A stretch of DNA of 64,000 nucleotides, taken from Mycobacterium gordonae (GTDB taxonomy: Bacteria > Actinomycetota > Actinomycetes > Mycobacteriales > Mycobacteriaceae). The position numbers were made by a program, and so were the translations under genes. A model generated the notes under the pieces. That model made no database searches and was not told the DNA's origin. It was given only the letters and a program-made list of their open reading frames with translations. The DNA lies in NCBI RefSeq assembly GCF_002101675.1, contig NZ_LQOY01000015.1, positions 1-64,000 of the forward strand, written 5' to 3'. Shown in pieces: positions 37,161-46,152 of this stretch (positions within the stretch are counted from its first letter, which is position 1; every line of letters starts with the position of its first letter).

Positions 37161-38372
37161 TCACCCCGCTGAGGGCGGACGGGTCATGAAGGTGCCCTTG
37201 AGCTCCAGACCCATCGCAAGGTCTTCATACTTGGGCTCCTTGCGCTTGCGCCAGCCGCTACCGGCCGAGATGGGCGGCGCCATCAGCGGCGGCAGCATGG
37301 GGAATCCGGCATCGGCATCCGCGGCGGGCAATGGCGAGGCCGCCGACGCTAGTTGCACCGCCGGCATGTGGGCCCCGGTCAGCACCGCGGTCGCCGCCGG
37401 CGGCGCGGAGAGATTGCCCATGGACACGGCGACGCCCATCGCAGCCGCCGGTTCGGCCGAACCCAGGGCACCGGCCGCGTCGGACAGTGACGCCGCCGAG
37501 GCCGTCAGCGCCGACTCGCCCTCCGACAGGCCCTCGGCAATGTCGGGAGCCACCGACTGCAGCGCCTGGGCCGAGCTGAACTGCGCGAAGTAGCTCAGCA
37601 AGTTGATCGGGAAGCCCGACGAGATCCACTGGTTCATGTAGGTGTTGGCCAGCCCGAACCAGCCCTGGTTGGGATCGAAGGTGACGCCGATCGCCTGCAG
37701 GATCGTGTCGATCGGGGACACCGGCGGCGGCACCGCGTCCGCGGGTGCAGCGGCGGCGGCGGCGTTGGCGAGCGCAGAGGACACATTGGTGGACGTCGCC
37801 GACGCGGACGCGGTCTGTACGGCCTCGGCCTGGGCCGCGGGCCCATCCGGCGTGGTGATCGACGGCGGAGAGGTGAACATCGGCAGTTGCAGGGCCTGCG
37901 CCGAGGCGGACTGGTAGCGGTACATGGCGGCGGCGTTGCTGACCCATATCCGTTCGTACTGCGCCTCCGTTTCGGCGATCGCGGCCACGTTCTTGCCCAT
38001 ACCGTTGGTGGCGAGCAACTGCGCGAGCCGGACCCGGTTGGCGGCGACCACCGACGGGTGCACCACCGCGGCCAGCACAGAGCCGACCGCGCCCGCCGCG
38101 GCCTGCGCTGAGGCGCCCAGGGCCAGACACTGCTGCGCGGTACTGCCCAGCCAGCTCAGATACGTTCCCACCGCCTGGATCATCGCCGTGGACGCCGGGC
38201 CGTCCCAGGCCTCGGCCACGGCCGCCAGCACCGGAGAATAGGCGCGGATAGACTCCTCGAGGTCGTAGCCGAGCCGTTGCCACGCATAGCCGGCGTCGAC
38301 CAGCGGTGCGGCTCCCGGACCAGAGTGGATCAGCGTCGAGGTCACCTCAGGTGGCAGTCCGATGAAATCCAT
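37161..38372 (-). CDS. PPE family protein
   Basis: 403 residues. The PPE domain (about 1-180) begins MDFIGLPPEVTSTLIHSGPG, carries the conserved WDGPAS and YERIWVSNAAAMYRYQSAS. The C-terminal region has a degenerate SVP-type motif (MGNLSAPPAATA) at about 325 and a basic end RKRKEPKYEDLAMGLELKG, features of the PPE-SVP subgroup. PPE proteins are ESX-5 substrates, usually paired with a PE protein; no PE gene is adjacent. The ATG at 38372 matches the family start; a GTG three codons upstream is possible. Confidence 0.93.
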   Translation of the reverse strand: MDFIGLPPEVTSTLIHSGPGAAPLVDAGYAWQRLGYDLEESIRAYSPVLAAVAEAWDGPASTAMIQAVGTYLSWLGSTAQQCLALGASAQAAAGAVGSVLAAVVHPSVVAANRVRLAQLLATNGMGKNVAAIAETEAQYERIWVSNAAAMYRYQSASAQALQLPMFTSPPSITTPDGPAAQAEAVQTASASATSTNVSSALANAAAAAAPADAVPPPVSPIDTILQAIGVTFDPNQGWFGLANTYMNQWISSGFPINLLSYFAQFSSAQALQSVAPDIAEGLSEGESALTASAASLSDAAGALGSAEPAAAMGVAVSMGNLSAPPAATAVLTGAHMPAVQLASAASPLPAADADAGFPMLPPLMAPPISAGSGWRKRKEPKYEDLAMGLELKGTFMTRPPSAG

Positions 38373-38471
38373 GCCATACACAATGTCAACTCAGGTAAAT
38401 TTTTGCGAAACATTGCGTTGTATGGCAGAGGAAATACCCGCCAACATTGCGCGTCGGACCCCGGCATCCGG

Positions 38472-39545
38472 TCATGAGACGGCGTCGATCGCCGCCGTCA
38501 GGCGGGGCCGGAACTCCTCGGGAACGGGCGCGTATCCGTTGTCAGCCAGGCCGGTCTGCCCGGCGCCGGTGGCACTGTGCAGAAACGCCTTCACGGCCGC
38601 CCCCACCTGCGCGTCGGGATACTTCGAGCAGACGATCTCATAGGTGGCGAGCACGATCGGGTACGCACCGGTCTGATTGGGCCGGTAGAACGAGATCGTG
38701 TCGAAGGCGAGGTCGTTGCCTTCCCTCATGAACCACGCCGACGAGATTGTCTTGCCCACCGAGGCGGGGTCGATGCCCACCGGATCGGGGCCCGCGGAGG
38801 TGATGACCTTCGCCACGCTCAGGTGCTGCGCGAGGGCGAAGGACCATTCGACATAGGTCACGGACCCCTCTGCGTTCGCCACCGCCGCCGCGACGCCGTC
38901 GCTGCCCGCGGCGCCCTCCCCCACACCACCGTTGAACACCTTGCCGGCGCCCCGGCCCCAGGCGTCACCACCGGCGGTGTCGAGGTATCGCTGGAAGTTG
39001 TCGGAGGTGCCGGACTGGTCGCTGCGGAACACCACCCGGATCGGCTCGGCGGGCAGCGCAACGCCCGCGTTCAGCGCCGCGATCGCCGGGTCGTTCCAGT
39101 GGGTGATGGCGCCATTGAAGACCCGGGCCGCAGTCGGCCCGTCCAGGTTCAACGCCGGTACGCCACCCAGGTGGTAGGCGATGGCGATCGGTCCGAACAC
39201 CACCGGCAGATTCCAGACCGGCGACCCACACCGCTGTTGCGCCCTGCCGTACTCGACCTTGCTCAGCGGCGAGTCCGAGCCGGCGAAATCGGTTTGGCCG
39301 CCCAGGAATTCACTGATTCCGGCACCGGAACCGTTGGCGGTGTAATTCAACGAATGCCCCGCGCAGTCGTGCTCGAATGCCTTGGCAAAGCGGGTCATTG
39401 CGTTTGCCTGGGCGGTGGAGCCACTGGCTTTCACTGTCGGCCGGCCGCTGCAGCCCTGGGCCTGAGTGTCACCGCCACATGCCGACACCATCGCCGCAGC
39501 CAACGCCAACACAGTCAGCCCGGCGCCAAATTGATTGCGTTTCAA
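38472..39545 (-). CDS. pstS: Phosphate-binding lipoprotein PstS (PstS3-like)
   Basis: 357 residues. Lipobox AMVSACGG with Cys near residue 23; the mature periplasmic binding protein contacts phosphate through [26 protein letters not shown] and [35 protein letters not shown] at the C-terminus is typical of mycobacterial PstS3. No pstC/pstA/pstB genes lie nearby, so it is an orphan binding component. The start is a TTG at 39545 with AAGGA six bases upstream, giving [14 protein letters not shown] as the signal start; ATG starts upstream lack a signal peptide context. Confidence 0.92.
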   Translation of the reverse strand: MKRNQFGAGLTVLALAAAMVSACGGDTQAQGCSGRPTVKASGSTAQANAMTRFAKAFEHDCAGHSLNYTANGSGAGISEFLGGQTDFAGSDSPLSKVEYGRAQQRCGSPVWNLPVVFGPIAIAYHLGGVPALNLDGPTAARVFNGAITHWNDPAIAALNAGVALPAEPIRVVFRSDQSGTSDNFQRYLDTAGGDAWGRGAGKVFNGGVGEGAAGSDGVAAAVANAEGSVTYVEWSFALAQHLSVAKVITSAGPDPVGIDPASVGKTISSAWFMREGNDLAFDTISFYRPNQTGAYPIVLATYEIVCSKYPDAQVGAAVKAFLHSATGAGQTGLADNGYAPVPEEFRPRLTAAIDAVS

Positions 39546-39822
39546 TTCAATTCCTTGGCCAATACCGCCCGGCACCCGGCGTGCTTCGCCGGCCATGCGG
39601 AATGCTAACAAGTTCTGACCACCGGGATTTGTTCTCCAGCAGGCGGCACCCATCCAGATTTGATGATTTCAGCCGCAGTTCGCGGGCGGTTCACGAACTG
39701 GACAATTCGCCCATCCACCGTCAGCCTCGAACGGGATTTTGCCCATCCATCTGCGTCACATGCGATGATCCAGAATGTAAGCATCGTGTTACGCCACTAC
39801 TGTCTGCGGGGAGGTTTCAGCG

Positions 39823-40149
39823 ATGGCCGTCTGCCACTCACTCTCGCGCAGCCTGGTGCTGGCCGCGCTGCTCACCCTCGCGACGGTGGCGGCAGCGCCG
39901 GCCGCCCAGGCCGACGGAGTCGACAACCAGTTCCTCAACGCCCTGCAATCCCACGCCATCAACTTCGGGTCACCACAGGCGGCGATCCAGGCCGCACACA
40001 AGGTGTGCGACGAACTCGATTCCGGCCGGCAGAAGGCCGAAGTGGCCAACGAGGTGACCGGGAGCAGCAACCTGGACGGCTATCACGCCGGGTACTTCGT
40101 GGGCGTCAGCGTCGCCGCATACTGCCCGCGGCATCACACCACGGGCTAG
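39823..40149 (+). CDS. Secreted DUF732 protein
   Basis: 108 residues: signal peptide with cleavage after AAQA (about residue 29), then a DUF732 domain (DNQFLNALQSHAINFGSPQAA, VCDELDSGRQ, and a final Cys near YC). The two Cys (CDEL and AYC) probably form a disulfide. DUF732 proteins are small exported mycobacterial proteins of unknown function. GGGGAGG lies upstream of the ATG. Confidence 0.88.
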   Translation: MAVCHSLSRSLVLAALLTLATVAAAPAAQADGVDNQFLNALQSHAINFGSPQAAIQAAHKVCDELDSGRQKAEVANEVTGSSNLDGYHAGYFVGVSVAAYCPRHHTTG

Positions 40150-40237
40150 CAAACGTTTTACTGAGTCGTAACGCGCGCGGGCCGTGCCGGTGCCTGATCG
40201 GCACTTACACTTTCGCTACGCCTATTGGGAGTGATGA

Positions 40238-40450
40238 GTGATCACGAAAGCGTTGTTCAGCGTGGCGATTGCGGTGGGTGCTGCAGTAGCGACCGCCATT
40301 CCGGGGGGTGCCGATCCCAGTCCGTTCAGTGTCCTGAGCTGCAGCTGCGACGGCAGCGGTACGTTCTTGCACCAGGGCCCCACCGTACGGGAGCAAATCG
40401 ATACCGGGATCGAGAACGGTTTGGCTGACCTGCTGGGCAGCGGCGGCTGA
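40238..40450 (+). CDS. Small secreted protein, function unknown (70 aa)
   Basis: 70 residues starting at a GTG with GGGAG upstream. Residues 1-25 form a signal peptide (ALFSVAIAVGAAVATAIPGGA), and the mature part SPFSVLSCSCDG has a CxC pair followed by an acidic tail (QIDTGIENGLADLLGSGG). It ends two bases before the convergent sulfatase stop. I do not recognise a family name, but the layout is that of small exported mycobacterial proteins. Confidence 0.72.
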   Translation: MITKALFSVAIAVGAAVATAIPGGADPSPFSVLSCSCDGSGTFLHQGPTVREQIDTGIENGLADLLGSGG

Positions 40451-40452
40451 CG

Positions 40453-43356
40453 CTAGCCGGCGGCCCCGCGCCCGACGGCCTGCACCGAGTTGTGTTCGTG
40501 CAGCGCCATTTCGGTCTCCGGTGCCACCGGCATGAGGTCGAAGACAACTTCACTGACGACACCGGTGAACGGATAGGGCGCCTTGTCCTCGTAGTCGCGG
40601 TCGACCACCAGCCCGTTGTCGCGGCCGACGTCCAGTCCGGCGTACGACGTGAACGACAAGCTGACCGTCTGAGGTAGTTCGCCCTCGCCGATCTGCCGGT
40701 CACCGGCCCACAACGTCACCCGGCCACCCGAGCCGACGACGGGCTGGGCGGACTCGAACAGCATCCGTACGGTGACCTCACCGGTGGGGATCGGTTCGGT
40801 GGATACCTGCCGGTAGGTCTCCACCCCCAGGAACGAGTAGGTGTGGTGCAGACGGCGCTCCTCGTCGACCCACAGGGCGAATCCGCCCATGAAGTCGGCG
40901 TTGGCGACGATGACGCCCTGGGCGTCCTCGGGCACCGTGAGTCGGGCCTCGATCGCATAGGAACGGCCGTAGATGCGGGGGACCATGCCCCGCTGGATGT
41001 TCTGCACATCGCCCTTGAAGGTGAACCGCGTGGTGGTGGGCAGCGGCGGCAGATCGCCGAACATGACGGCGAGGCCACCCAGCAGCGGTAGCACCCGGTT
41101 GCGCTCGGCTTCTTCCCACCACAGCTCCTGCAGTTCGGCGAGCTTGTCCGGATGCTCGGCCGCGAGGTCGTGGGCCTGAGAGAAATCGTCGGGCAGGTAG
41201 TAGAGCTCCCAGACGTCCTTGTCCGGGTCGTAGTTGCCGGGCGCGAACCGCTGCATGGTTTCCGGCGACAGATCCCAAGGCGCCCGGTCCAGGCGGGCCG
41301 ATGCCCACCAGCCGTCCTGGTAGATGGCGCGGCTGCCGAACATCTCGAAGTACTGCACGGTGCGGTGCTCGGCGGCGGCCGCGTCTTGGAAGGTCGGCAG
41401 GAAGCTGCTGCCGTCCATCGGCTCCTGCTCGACCCCGTCGACACTGGTGGGGACCGGTAAACCGATGGCCTCCAACACCGTTGGAGCGATGTCGATGCAG
41501 TGCGTGAACTGGCCGCGCAGCTTGCCGTCGGGGCGGATGCGGCTCGGCCAGGAGATCACCATCGGGTCGCGGGTACCGCCGAGGTGGCTGGCCATCTGCT
41601 TGCCCCACTGGAACGGTGTGTTGTTGGCGTGCGCCCAGCCCGAGGCGAAATGCGGTGCGGTGAACTCATCGCCCAGCGCCTCGATGCCCCCGTACTGCTC
41701 GATCAGCGCCAATTGCTGATCAGCGTCGAGGTCCAGGCCGTTCAGGAACGTCATCTCGTTGAACGAACCGGTGTTGGTGCCTTCCATGCTGGCGCCGTTG
41801 TCGCCCCAGATGTAGATCACCAGCGTGTTGTCGGACTCGCCCAGTTCGTCGATGGCATCGAGCAGGCGGCCGACGTTGTAGTCCGCGTTCTCGGAGAATC
41901 CGGCGAACACCTCCATCTGGCGCGCGTAGAGCTTGCGCTGACTGTCGGTGAGGCTGTCCCAGGCCGGGAAGAGGTCCGGCCGCTCGGTGAGTTCGGCCTC
42001 CGGCGGGATGATGCCCAGCTGCTTCTGGCGTTCAAACGTCTTTTGCCGGTAGACATCCCAGCCCTCGTCGAACTGTCCTTGGTACTTGTCCGCCCATTCC
42101 TTGAACACGTGGTGCGGTGCGTGGGTGGCGCCGGTCGCGTAGTACATCATCCAGGGCTTGGTGGCGTTCTGGGCGCGCACGGTGTGCAGCCATTCGACGG
42201 CCTTGTCGGTGAGGTCGTCGGGAAAGAAGTAGGGCCGGTCACTTGACGGCGCCTCCGGTATGCCGATGACCGTGTTGTCCTGGGTGATGATCGGGTCGTA
42301 CTGGCCCGCCGCGCCGCTGGGGAAACCCCAGAAGTGGTCGAATCCCCAGCCCAGCGGCCAGTTGTCGAACGGCCCGGCCGCGCCCTGCACGTTGTCCGGT
42401 GTCAGGTGCCACTTGCCGAAAGCCCCTGTCACATAACCGTTGTCGCGCAATATCCGGGGCAGTGCGGCGCAGCTGCGGGGCAGCACCGTGGCATAGCCGG
42501 GGTAGGGGCCGGGGAATTCGCAGACCGATCCGAATCCGACGCGGTGGTGGTTGCGTCCGGTCAGCAGTGCCGCGCGGGTCGGCGAGCACACCGCGGTGAC
42601 ATGAAATCGGTTGTAGGCCAGACCGTTTTCGGCCACGCGGCTCAGAGCCGGGGTACTGATGCCGCCGCCGAAGGTATCGGGGCCGCCGAAGCCGGCATCA
42701 TCGATCAGCACGATCAGCACATTGGGTGCGTTGTCCGGCGCCGCGGCGCCGGGCACGATGGTCCAGTCCCCGACTGACTCGGCGACGGTGCGGCCGATGG
42801 TGCCGCCGAAGTTGCGTTGCGGGATGGGCAGTTTGGTGCGATCGGGGTTGAATTTGCCCATCGCTTCGGCCAGTGCCGAACCCAGCGCCCGCAGCGTCGA
42901 GCGACTGAGCTCGGCCACCGACTTCATCGGCGAGCCCGCCATCGTCTGTTCCACCGGGAGCCGGCCGTGGGCAGGCGTCACAGCGATGATCAGGGCGCTG
43001 CCCGCCGCCAGGGCCTCTCCGATCTTGTCGCCCAGCCCGCTGGTGATCCGGTGGTGGGCGAAGGTGCCGGCCAGCGCGCCGGCGGCGGCGCCGAACGCGG
43101 CAGTGGCCAGCAGCGCCGGCGAGAACAGGCCTACGGCCAGACCGGCGCCCGCACCCCACGCGGCGCCGCGCCGGCCGAGCTTGTTGCCGGTGTCCAGCAG
43201 CACCCCGTTGCCCTCGGCGTCCTTGCCGACCAGCACCGCCCCCTGCAACGGCAGCGTCTTGGCGTTGGCCCGCCCGGTCAGGTTCTCGAAATCGCTACGG
43301 GCGGTGTCGATGTCCTGATACCCGGCGACGATGACCAGCGCGTTGTCTTCACTCAT
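40453..43356 (-). CDS. atsB: DUF1269-arylsulfatase fusion AtsB
   Basis: 967 residues. Residues 1-200 form a DUF1269-like domain with a glycine-zipper membrane hairpin (AAWGAGAGLAVGLFSPALLA; GAAAGALAGTF). The sulfatase domain starts at about 205 with metal-binding DD (219-220) and the formylglycine motif CSPTR (Cys257); GKWHLTP and GDNGASMEG are other active-site blocks. The C-terminal 250 residues are a beta-rich sulfatase extension. It hydrolyses sulfate esters; substrate unknown. The ATG at 43356 overlaps the stop of the pseudouridine synthase gene (ATGA). M. tuberculosis Rv3299c has a similar length. Confidence 0.93.
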   Translation of the reverse strand: MSEDNALVIVAGYQDIDTARSDFENLTGRANAKTLPLQGAVLVGKDAEGNGVLLDTGNKLGRRGAAWGAGAGLAVGLFSPALLATAAFGAAAGALAGTFAHHRITSGLGDKIGEALAAGSALIIAVTPAHGRLPVEQTMAGSPMKSVAELSRSTLRALGSALAEAMGKFNPDRTKLPIPQRNFGGTIGRTVAESVGDWTIVPGAAAPDNAPNVLIVLIDDAGFGGPDTFGGGISTPALSRVAENGLAYNRFHVTAVCSPTRAALLTGRNHHRVGFGSVCEFPGPYPGYATVLPRSCAALPRILRDNGYVTGAFGKWHLTPDNVQGAAGPFDNWPLGWGFDHFWGFPSGAAGQYDPIITQDNTVIGIPEAPSSDRPYFFPDDLTDKAVEWLHTVRAQNATKPWMMYYATGATHAPHHVFKEWADKYQGQFDEGWDVYRQKTFERQKQLGIIPPEAELTERPDLFPAWDSLTDSQRKLYARQMEVFAGFSENADYNVGRLLDAIDELGESDNTLVIYIWGDNGASMEGTNTGSFNEMTFLNGLDLDADQQLALIEQYGGIEALGDEFTAPHFASGWAHANNTPFQWGKQMASHLGGTRDPMVISWPSRIRPDGKLRGQFTHCIDIAPTVLEAIGLPVPTSVDGVEQEPMDGSSFLPTFQDAAAAEHRTVQYFEMFGSRAIYQDGWWASARLDRAPWDLSPETMQRFAPGNYDPDKDVWELYYLPDDFSQAHDLAAEHPDKLAELQELWWEEAERNRVLPLLGGLAVMFGDLPPLPTTTRFTFKGDVQNIQRGMVPRIYGRSYAIEARLTVPEDAQGVIVANADFMGGFALWVDEERRLHHTYSFLGVETYRQVSTEPIPTGEVTVRMLFESAQPVVGSGGRVTLWAGDRQIGEGELPQTVSLSFTSYAGLDVGRDNGLVVDRDYEDKAPYPFTGVVSEVVFDLMPVAPETEMALHEHNSVQAVGRGAAG

Positions 43357-44219
43357 AACCAGAATTCCTCTCGGCGGCTGACGAACTCGCGGTGCGACCC
43401 GGTGACCGGGTCGTCGAATTCGATGCGGTGGGCCAACAACTGCAGCGGGGTGCTGAAGTCGTCGGGATGGACGTCGATGACCTTGGGATACAACGGGTCT
43501 CCATGGATTGGCACACCGAGGCCGGCCATGTGGACGCGCAGCTGGTGGGTGCGTCCGGTGCGCGGCGTCAAGCGGTACAGGCCGTCGGCGGACAACAGCT
43601 CGATCAGCGTCTCGGCGTTGGGTTCGCCAGCCTCGGTGACCGCCTGCAGGTTGCCGCGGCGCTTGACGATTCGGTTGCGGACCACGCGCGGCAGCACCAG
43701 CGCGGGGTGCACGTCGGCCCGCGCCAGATAGGTCTTGCGCACCAGGCCGCGGGCGAAAAGCGTTTGATACCTGCCCCGGAGCTCCCGGCGGGTGGTGAAC
43801 AGCAGCACCCCCGCGGTCAGGCGGTCCAGCCGGTGGGCCGGACTCAGTTCGGGCAGCGCGAGGCTGCAACGCAGCCGCACCAACGCCGTCTGCGCAACGT
43901 GGCGCCCGCGCGGCATGGTGGCCAGAAAATGCGGCTTGTCCACGACCACGATGTCGTCGTCGCGGTGCAGCACCGGGATGTCGAAGGGCACCGGCACTTC
44001 GTCGGGCAGGTCGCGGTAGAGGTACACGCTGGCACCGGGGGGCAGCACAGTCGCGTCGTCGACCACCGCTCCGTCGGCGTCCACCACTTCACCGGCCCGC
44101 ACCTTCGCCCCGGCCTGGGACCCGAATCGGCCGACGAGTTCGGCCAGTACCGGTCCGCCGTGCAGACGCACTCGAACCGGTCCCAGCGCGTCGCGAACGC
44201 CGATCACCGCGGGCTTCAT
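43353..44219 (-). CDS. RluA-family pseudouridine synthase (Rv3300c-like)
   Basis: 288 residues. An S4-like N-terminal RNA-binding part is followed by the catalytic block AHRLDRLTAGVLLFTT with the catalytic Asp, and RTGRTHQLRVHMAGLGVPI near the C-terminus. It isomerises uridine in rRNA or tRNA; target unknown. The ATG at 44219 (KPAVIGVRDALG) is preferred; a frame six codons longer exists. Its stop overlaps atsB. Confidence 0.9.
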   Translation of the reverse strand: MKPAVIGVRDALGPVRVRLHGGPVLAELVGRFGSQAGAKVRAGEVVDADGAVVDDATVLPPGASVYLYRDLPDEVPVPFDIPVLHRDDDIVVVDKPHFLATMPRGRHVAQTALVRLRCSLALPELSPAHRLDRLTAGVLLFTTRRELRGRYQTLFARGLVRKTYLARADVHPALVLPRVVRNRIVKRRGNLQAVTEAGEPNAETLIELLSADGLYRLTPRTGRTHQLRVHMAGLGVPIHGDPLYPKVIDVHPDDFSTPLQLLAHRIEFDDPVTGSHREFVSRREEFWL

Positions 44220-44319
44220 CGCGAGCAGATTATCCACCCGGCGAGGGGCGTGCGGCGAAATCGGCTAGACACGGTTGGCGTGCGGCGCGTCGCCGGATGC
44301 GGTGGGCGCGTCCCCGGGC

Positions 44320-45324
44320 TCACAGCCAGTCCCGACGCCGGAACATCACGTACAACACGACCATCATGACGACGATGACGCTGCTGCTGGCAAGGAAACC
44401 GGCGATCGTGCCGAAGCCGGGGTATTGGACGTTCTGTCCGTAGAAACCGGTGATCGCGGTGGGGACGGCGATGATCGCCGCCCAACCCGTCAGCTTCTTC
44501 ATGACGGTGTTCAGACGAGCATCTTGCAGGGACAGGTTCGTCTCGAAGATCGTGGTGATCATGTCGCGCAGCGACTCCGTCCATTCAGAGACGCGAAGCA
44601 CGTGGTCGTACAGGTCGGCGTACAGCGGGTCGAGTTCCCGTGCGGAGTCACCGTGCAGGCGGCGGTGCTGGATGGAGTTGATGACTTCGCGCATCGGCAA
44701 CGCCACTCGCCGCAAGTTGACCAGGTCTCGGCGCATCTGGAAGGTGCGGCGCTGAAAGCCCCCCTTGGGCGATGCGCCGTCGAACAGTTCGTCCTCGATG
44801 GCTTCGATGCAGTCGTCGAGCGCTTCCACGGCGGCGAAATGGCTGTCGACCACTACGTCGAGCAATCCGTGCACCAGCGCGCCGATACCGTACTGCTGCC
44901 CGCCGATCTCCTCCCAGCGGCGCGTGACCTGCGTCATGTCGAAGTCGGGCGTCAGCCGCACCGTGATCAGCCCTCGCGGAAGTACGAACGCCGAAATCCG
45001 GCGCATCGCCAGCATCCGCGCTGACGCATCGGCGGCGTCCGCGACTACGTCGACGGCGTAAACCGTGCAGAACGTGTGGGTTTCGTAGGCGGTGGTCTTG
45101 ACGCGTTCTGCGGCCGCGACGGCATCTTCGACCGCCCAGTGGTTGAGGCCGAGTTCTTCCGCCAGTTCTCGCAACGCGTCGTGGTCCGGATCACACAGGT
45201 CGACCCACACCAGGGTGTCATCGTCGCCGAGGTATTCGGAGAGCTTGTCGAACTCGAAGTCATCCTGCGGCTTACCCGAACGCCACAGGCGGCCCTTGAC
45301 ACTCGGCGCGACCTGCACGACCAC
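44320..45324 (-). CDS. CorA-type divalent metal ion channel
   Basis: 334 residues: a large cytoplasmic N-terminal alpha/beta domain, a long stalk helix, and two C-terminal membrane helices (about 277-296 and 309-328). The pore signature reads YGQN rather than the classic YGMN, a variant in the CorA-like family. The basic end FRRRDWL is usual. It should carry Mg2+ or related divalent ions. The start is a GTG at 45324. It is divergent from the DUF5994 gene. Confidence 0.9.
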   Translation of the reverse strand: MVVQVAPSVKGRLWRSGKPQDDFEFDKLSEYLGDDDTLVWVDLCDPDHDALRELAEELGLNHWAVEDAVAAAERVKTTAYETHTFCTVYAVDVVADAADASARMLAMRRISAFVLPRGLITVRLTPDFDMTQVTRRWEEIGGQQYGIGALVHGLLDVVVDSHFAAVEALDDCIEAIEDELFDGASPKGGFQRRTFQMRRDLVNLRRVALPMREVINSIQHRRLHGDSARELDPLYADLYDHVLRVSEWTESLRDMITTIFETNLSLQDARLNTVMKKLTGWAAIIAVPTAITGFYGQNVQYPGFGTIAGFLASSSVIVVMMVVLYVMFRRRDWL

Positions 45325-45540
45325 ATCTTGTCAGGCGGGTGGCGGAGCCGCGCGGGAGCCGGGGTGCGCCCATGGCGACGTTGGCCTCGGCGGGGGTAAG
45401 CGTGTCACCGAATGTTCGGCCAGCCGCTACCCGGAAGACGGCTTTTCGAGTCGCGGGCGGAGCTTGGCGGCTTTACCGTTGGCCGCAGCATTTCGGGGGG
45501 ATGGCATGGCCGCCCCACACTCAGCGGACAGGTGGTTGGG

Positions 45541-46152
45541 ATGGAGCAAGAAACCAGGTTGGAAATCAAGCCATTTCGCCCTCTGTCCGAGCATGTCGAC
45601 GGCGCTTGGTGGCCGAGGTCGAAGAACTTGGTCCACGAGCTGCCCGACTTGCTGGCGTCGGTGTCCGAGCAGCTCGGACCAATCGTGATGGTGGGCTACC
45701 GCCACAACGGCTGGGACGAGACGCCGCCCTTGGCGGACATCGGCGGCCGCACCGTCGAACTGCTCGGCTTCAGCAGTGACGAACCGACCAGTGTCATCCT
45801 GATCGGAGAAGAAGGTCATCACCTGACGCTGCACGTCATTTCGCCGGATGTCAGCGAGCAGAGCGGCCGCCAAGCCCTGGATGAGGCACGAGGCGCCGAC
45901 GGCACCCGGGCCGACTCGGCTCCAGCCAGTCGGTCGTTGACCGCGCGGTCGGTGGCCGACGTCGCGGAGAAGTTGGCCAAGCACGAGGGCCGACACGACG
46001 AGCAGCGGACCGCCCAGATACGCAGCTGGTGCGAAGAGGCCGCCGAACAATTCGTCGACGCGCCCGTCCAGACCTTCATCCCCGTCCTGGTCGAACACAT
46101 CGTTCGCAACCGCATGATGGAGTCTCGCGCCGCGGCCGGGTCGGCGCTCTAA
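45541..46152 (+). CDS. DUF5994 family protein
   Basis: 203 residues, soluble. The N-terminal part RPLSEHVDGAWWPRSKNLVHE and IVMVGYRHNGWDETPP matches the actinobacterial DUF5994 family, followed by TSVILIGEEGHHLTLHVI. The C-terminal part (AEKLAKHEGRHDEQRTAQIR onward) is helical, and longer than the core family. Function unknown. The ATG at 45541 precedes the conserved start closely. The last 4 bases overlap the convergent flavoprotein gene. Confidence 0.8.
   Translation: MEQETRLEIKPFRPLSEHVDGAWWPRSKNLVHELPDLLASVSEQLGPIVMVGYRHNGWDETPPLADIGGRTVELLGFSSDEPTSVILIGEEGHHLTLHVISPDVSEQSGRQALDEARGADGTRADSAPASRSLTARSVADVAEKLAKHEGRHDEQRTAQIRSWCEEAAEQFVDAPVQTFIPVLVEHIVRNRMMESRAAAGSAL

Noticed and set aside
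40453-43869. Longer atsB reading from 43869
   Set aside because: The extension overlaps the pseudouridine synthase on the same strand in another frame and has no homology; ATG at 43356 has the ATGA overlap.
45325-45540. Additional ORF upstream of the DUF5994 gene
   Set aside because: The open frame has no start signal and no family resemblance; the conserved region begins at 45541.
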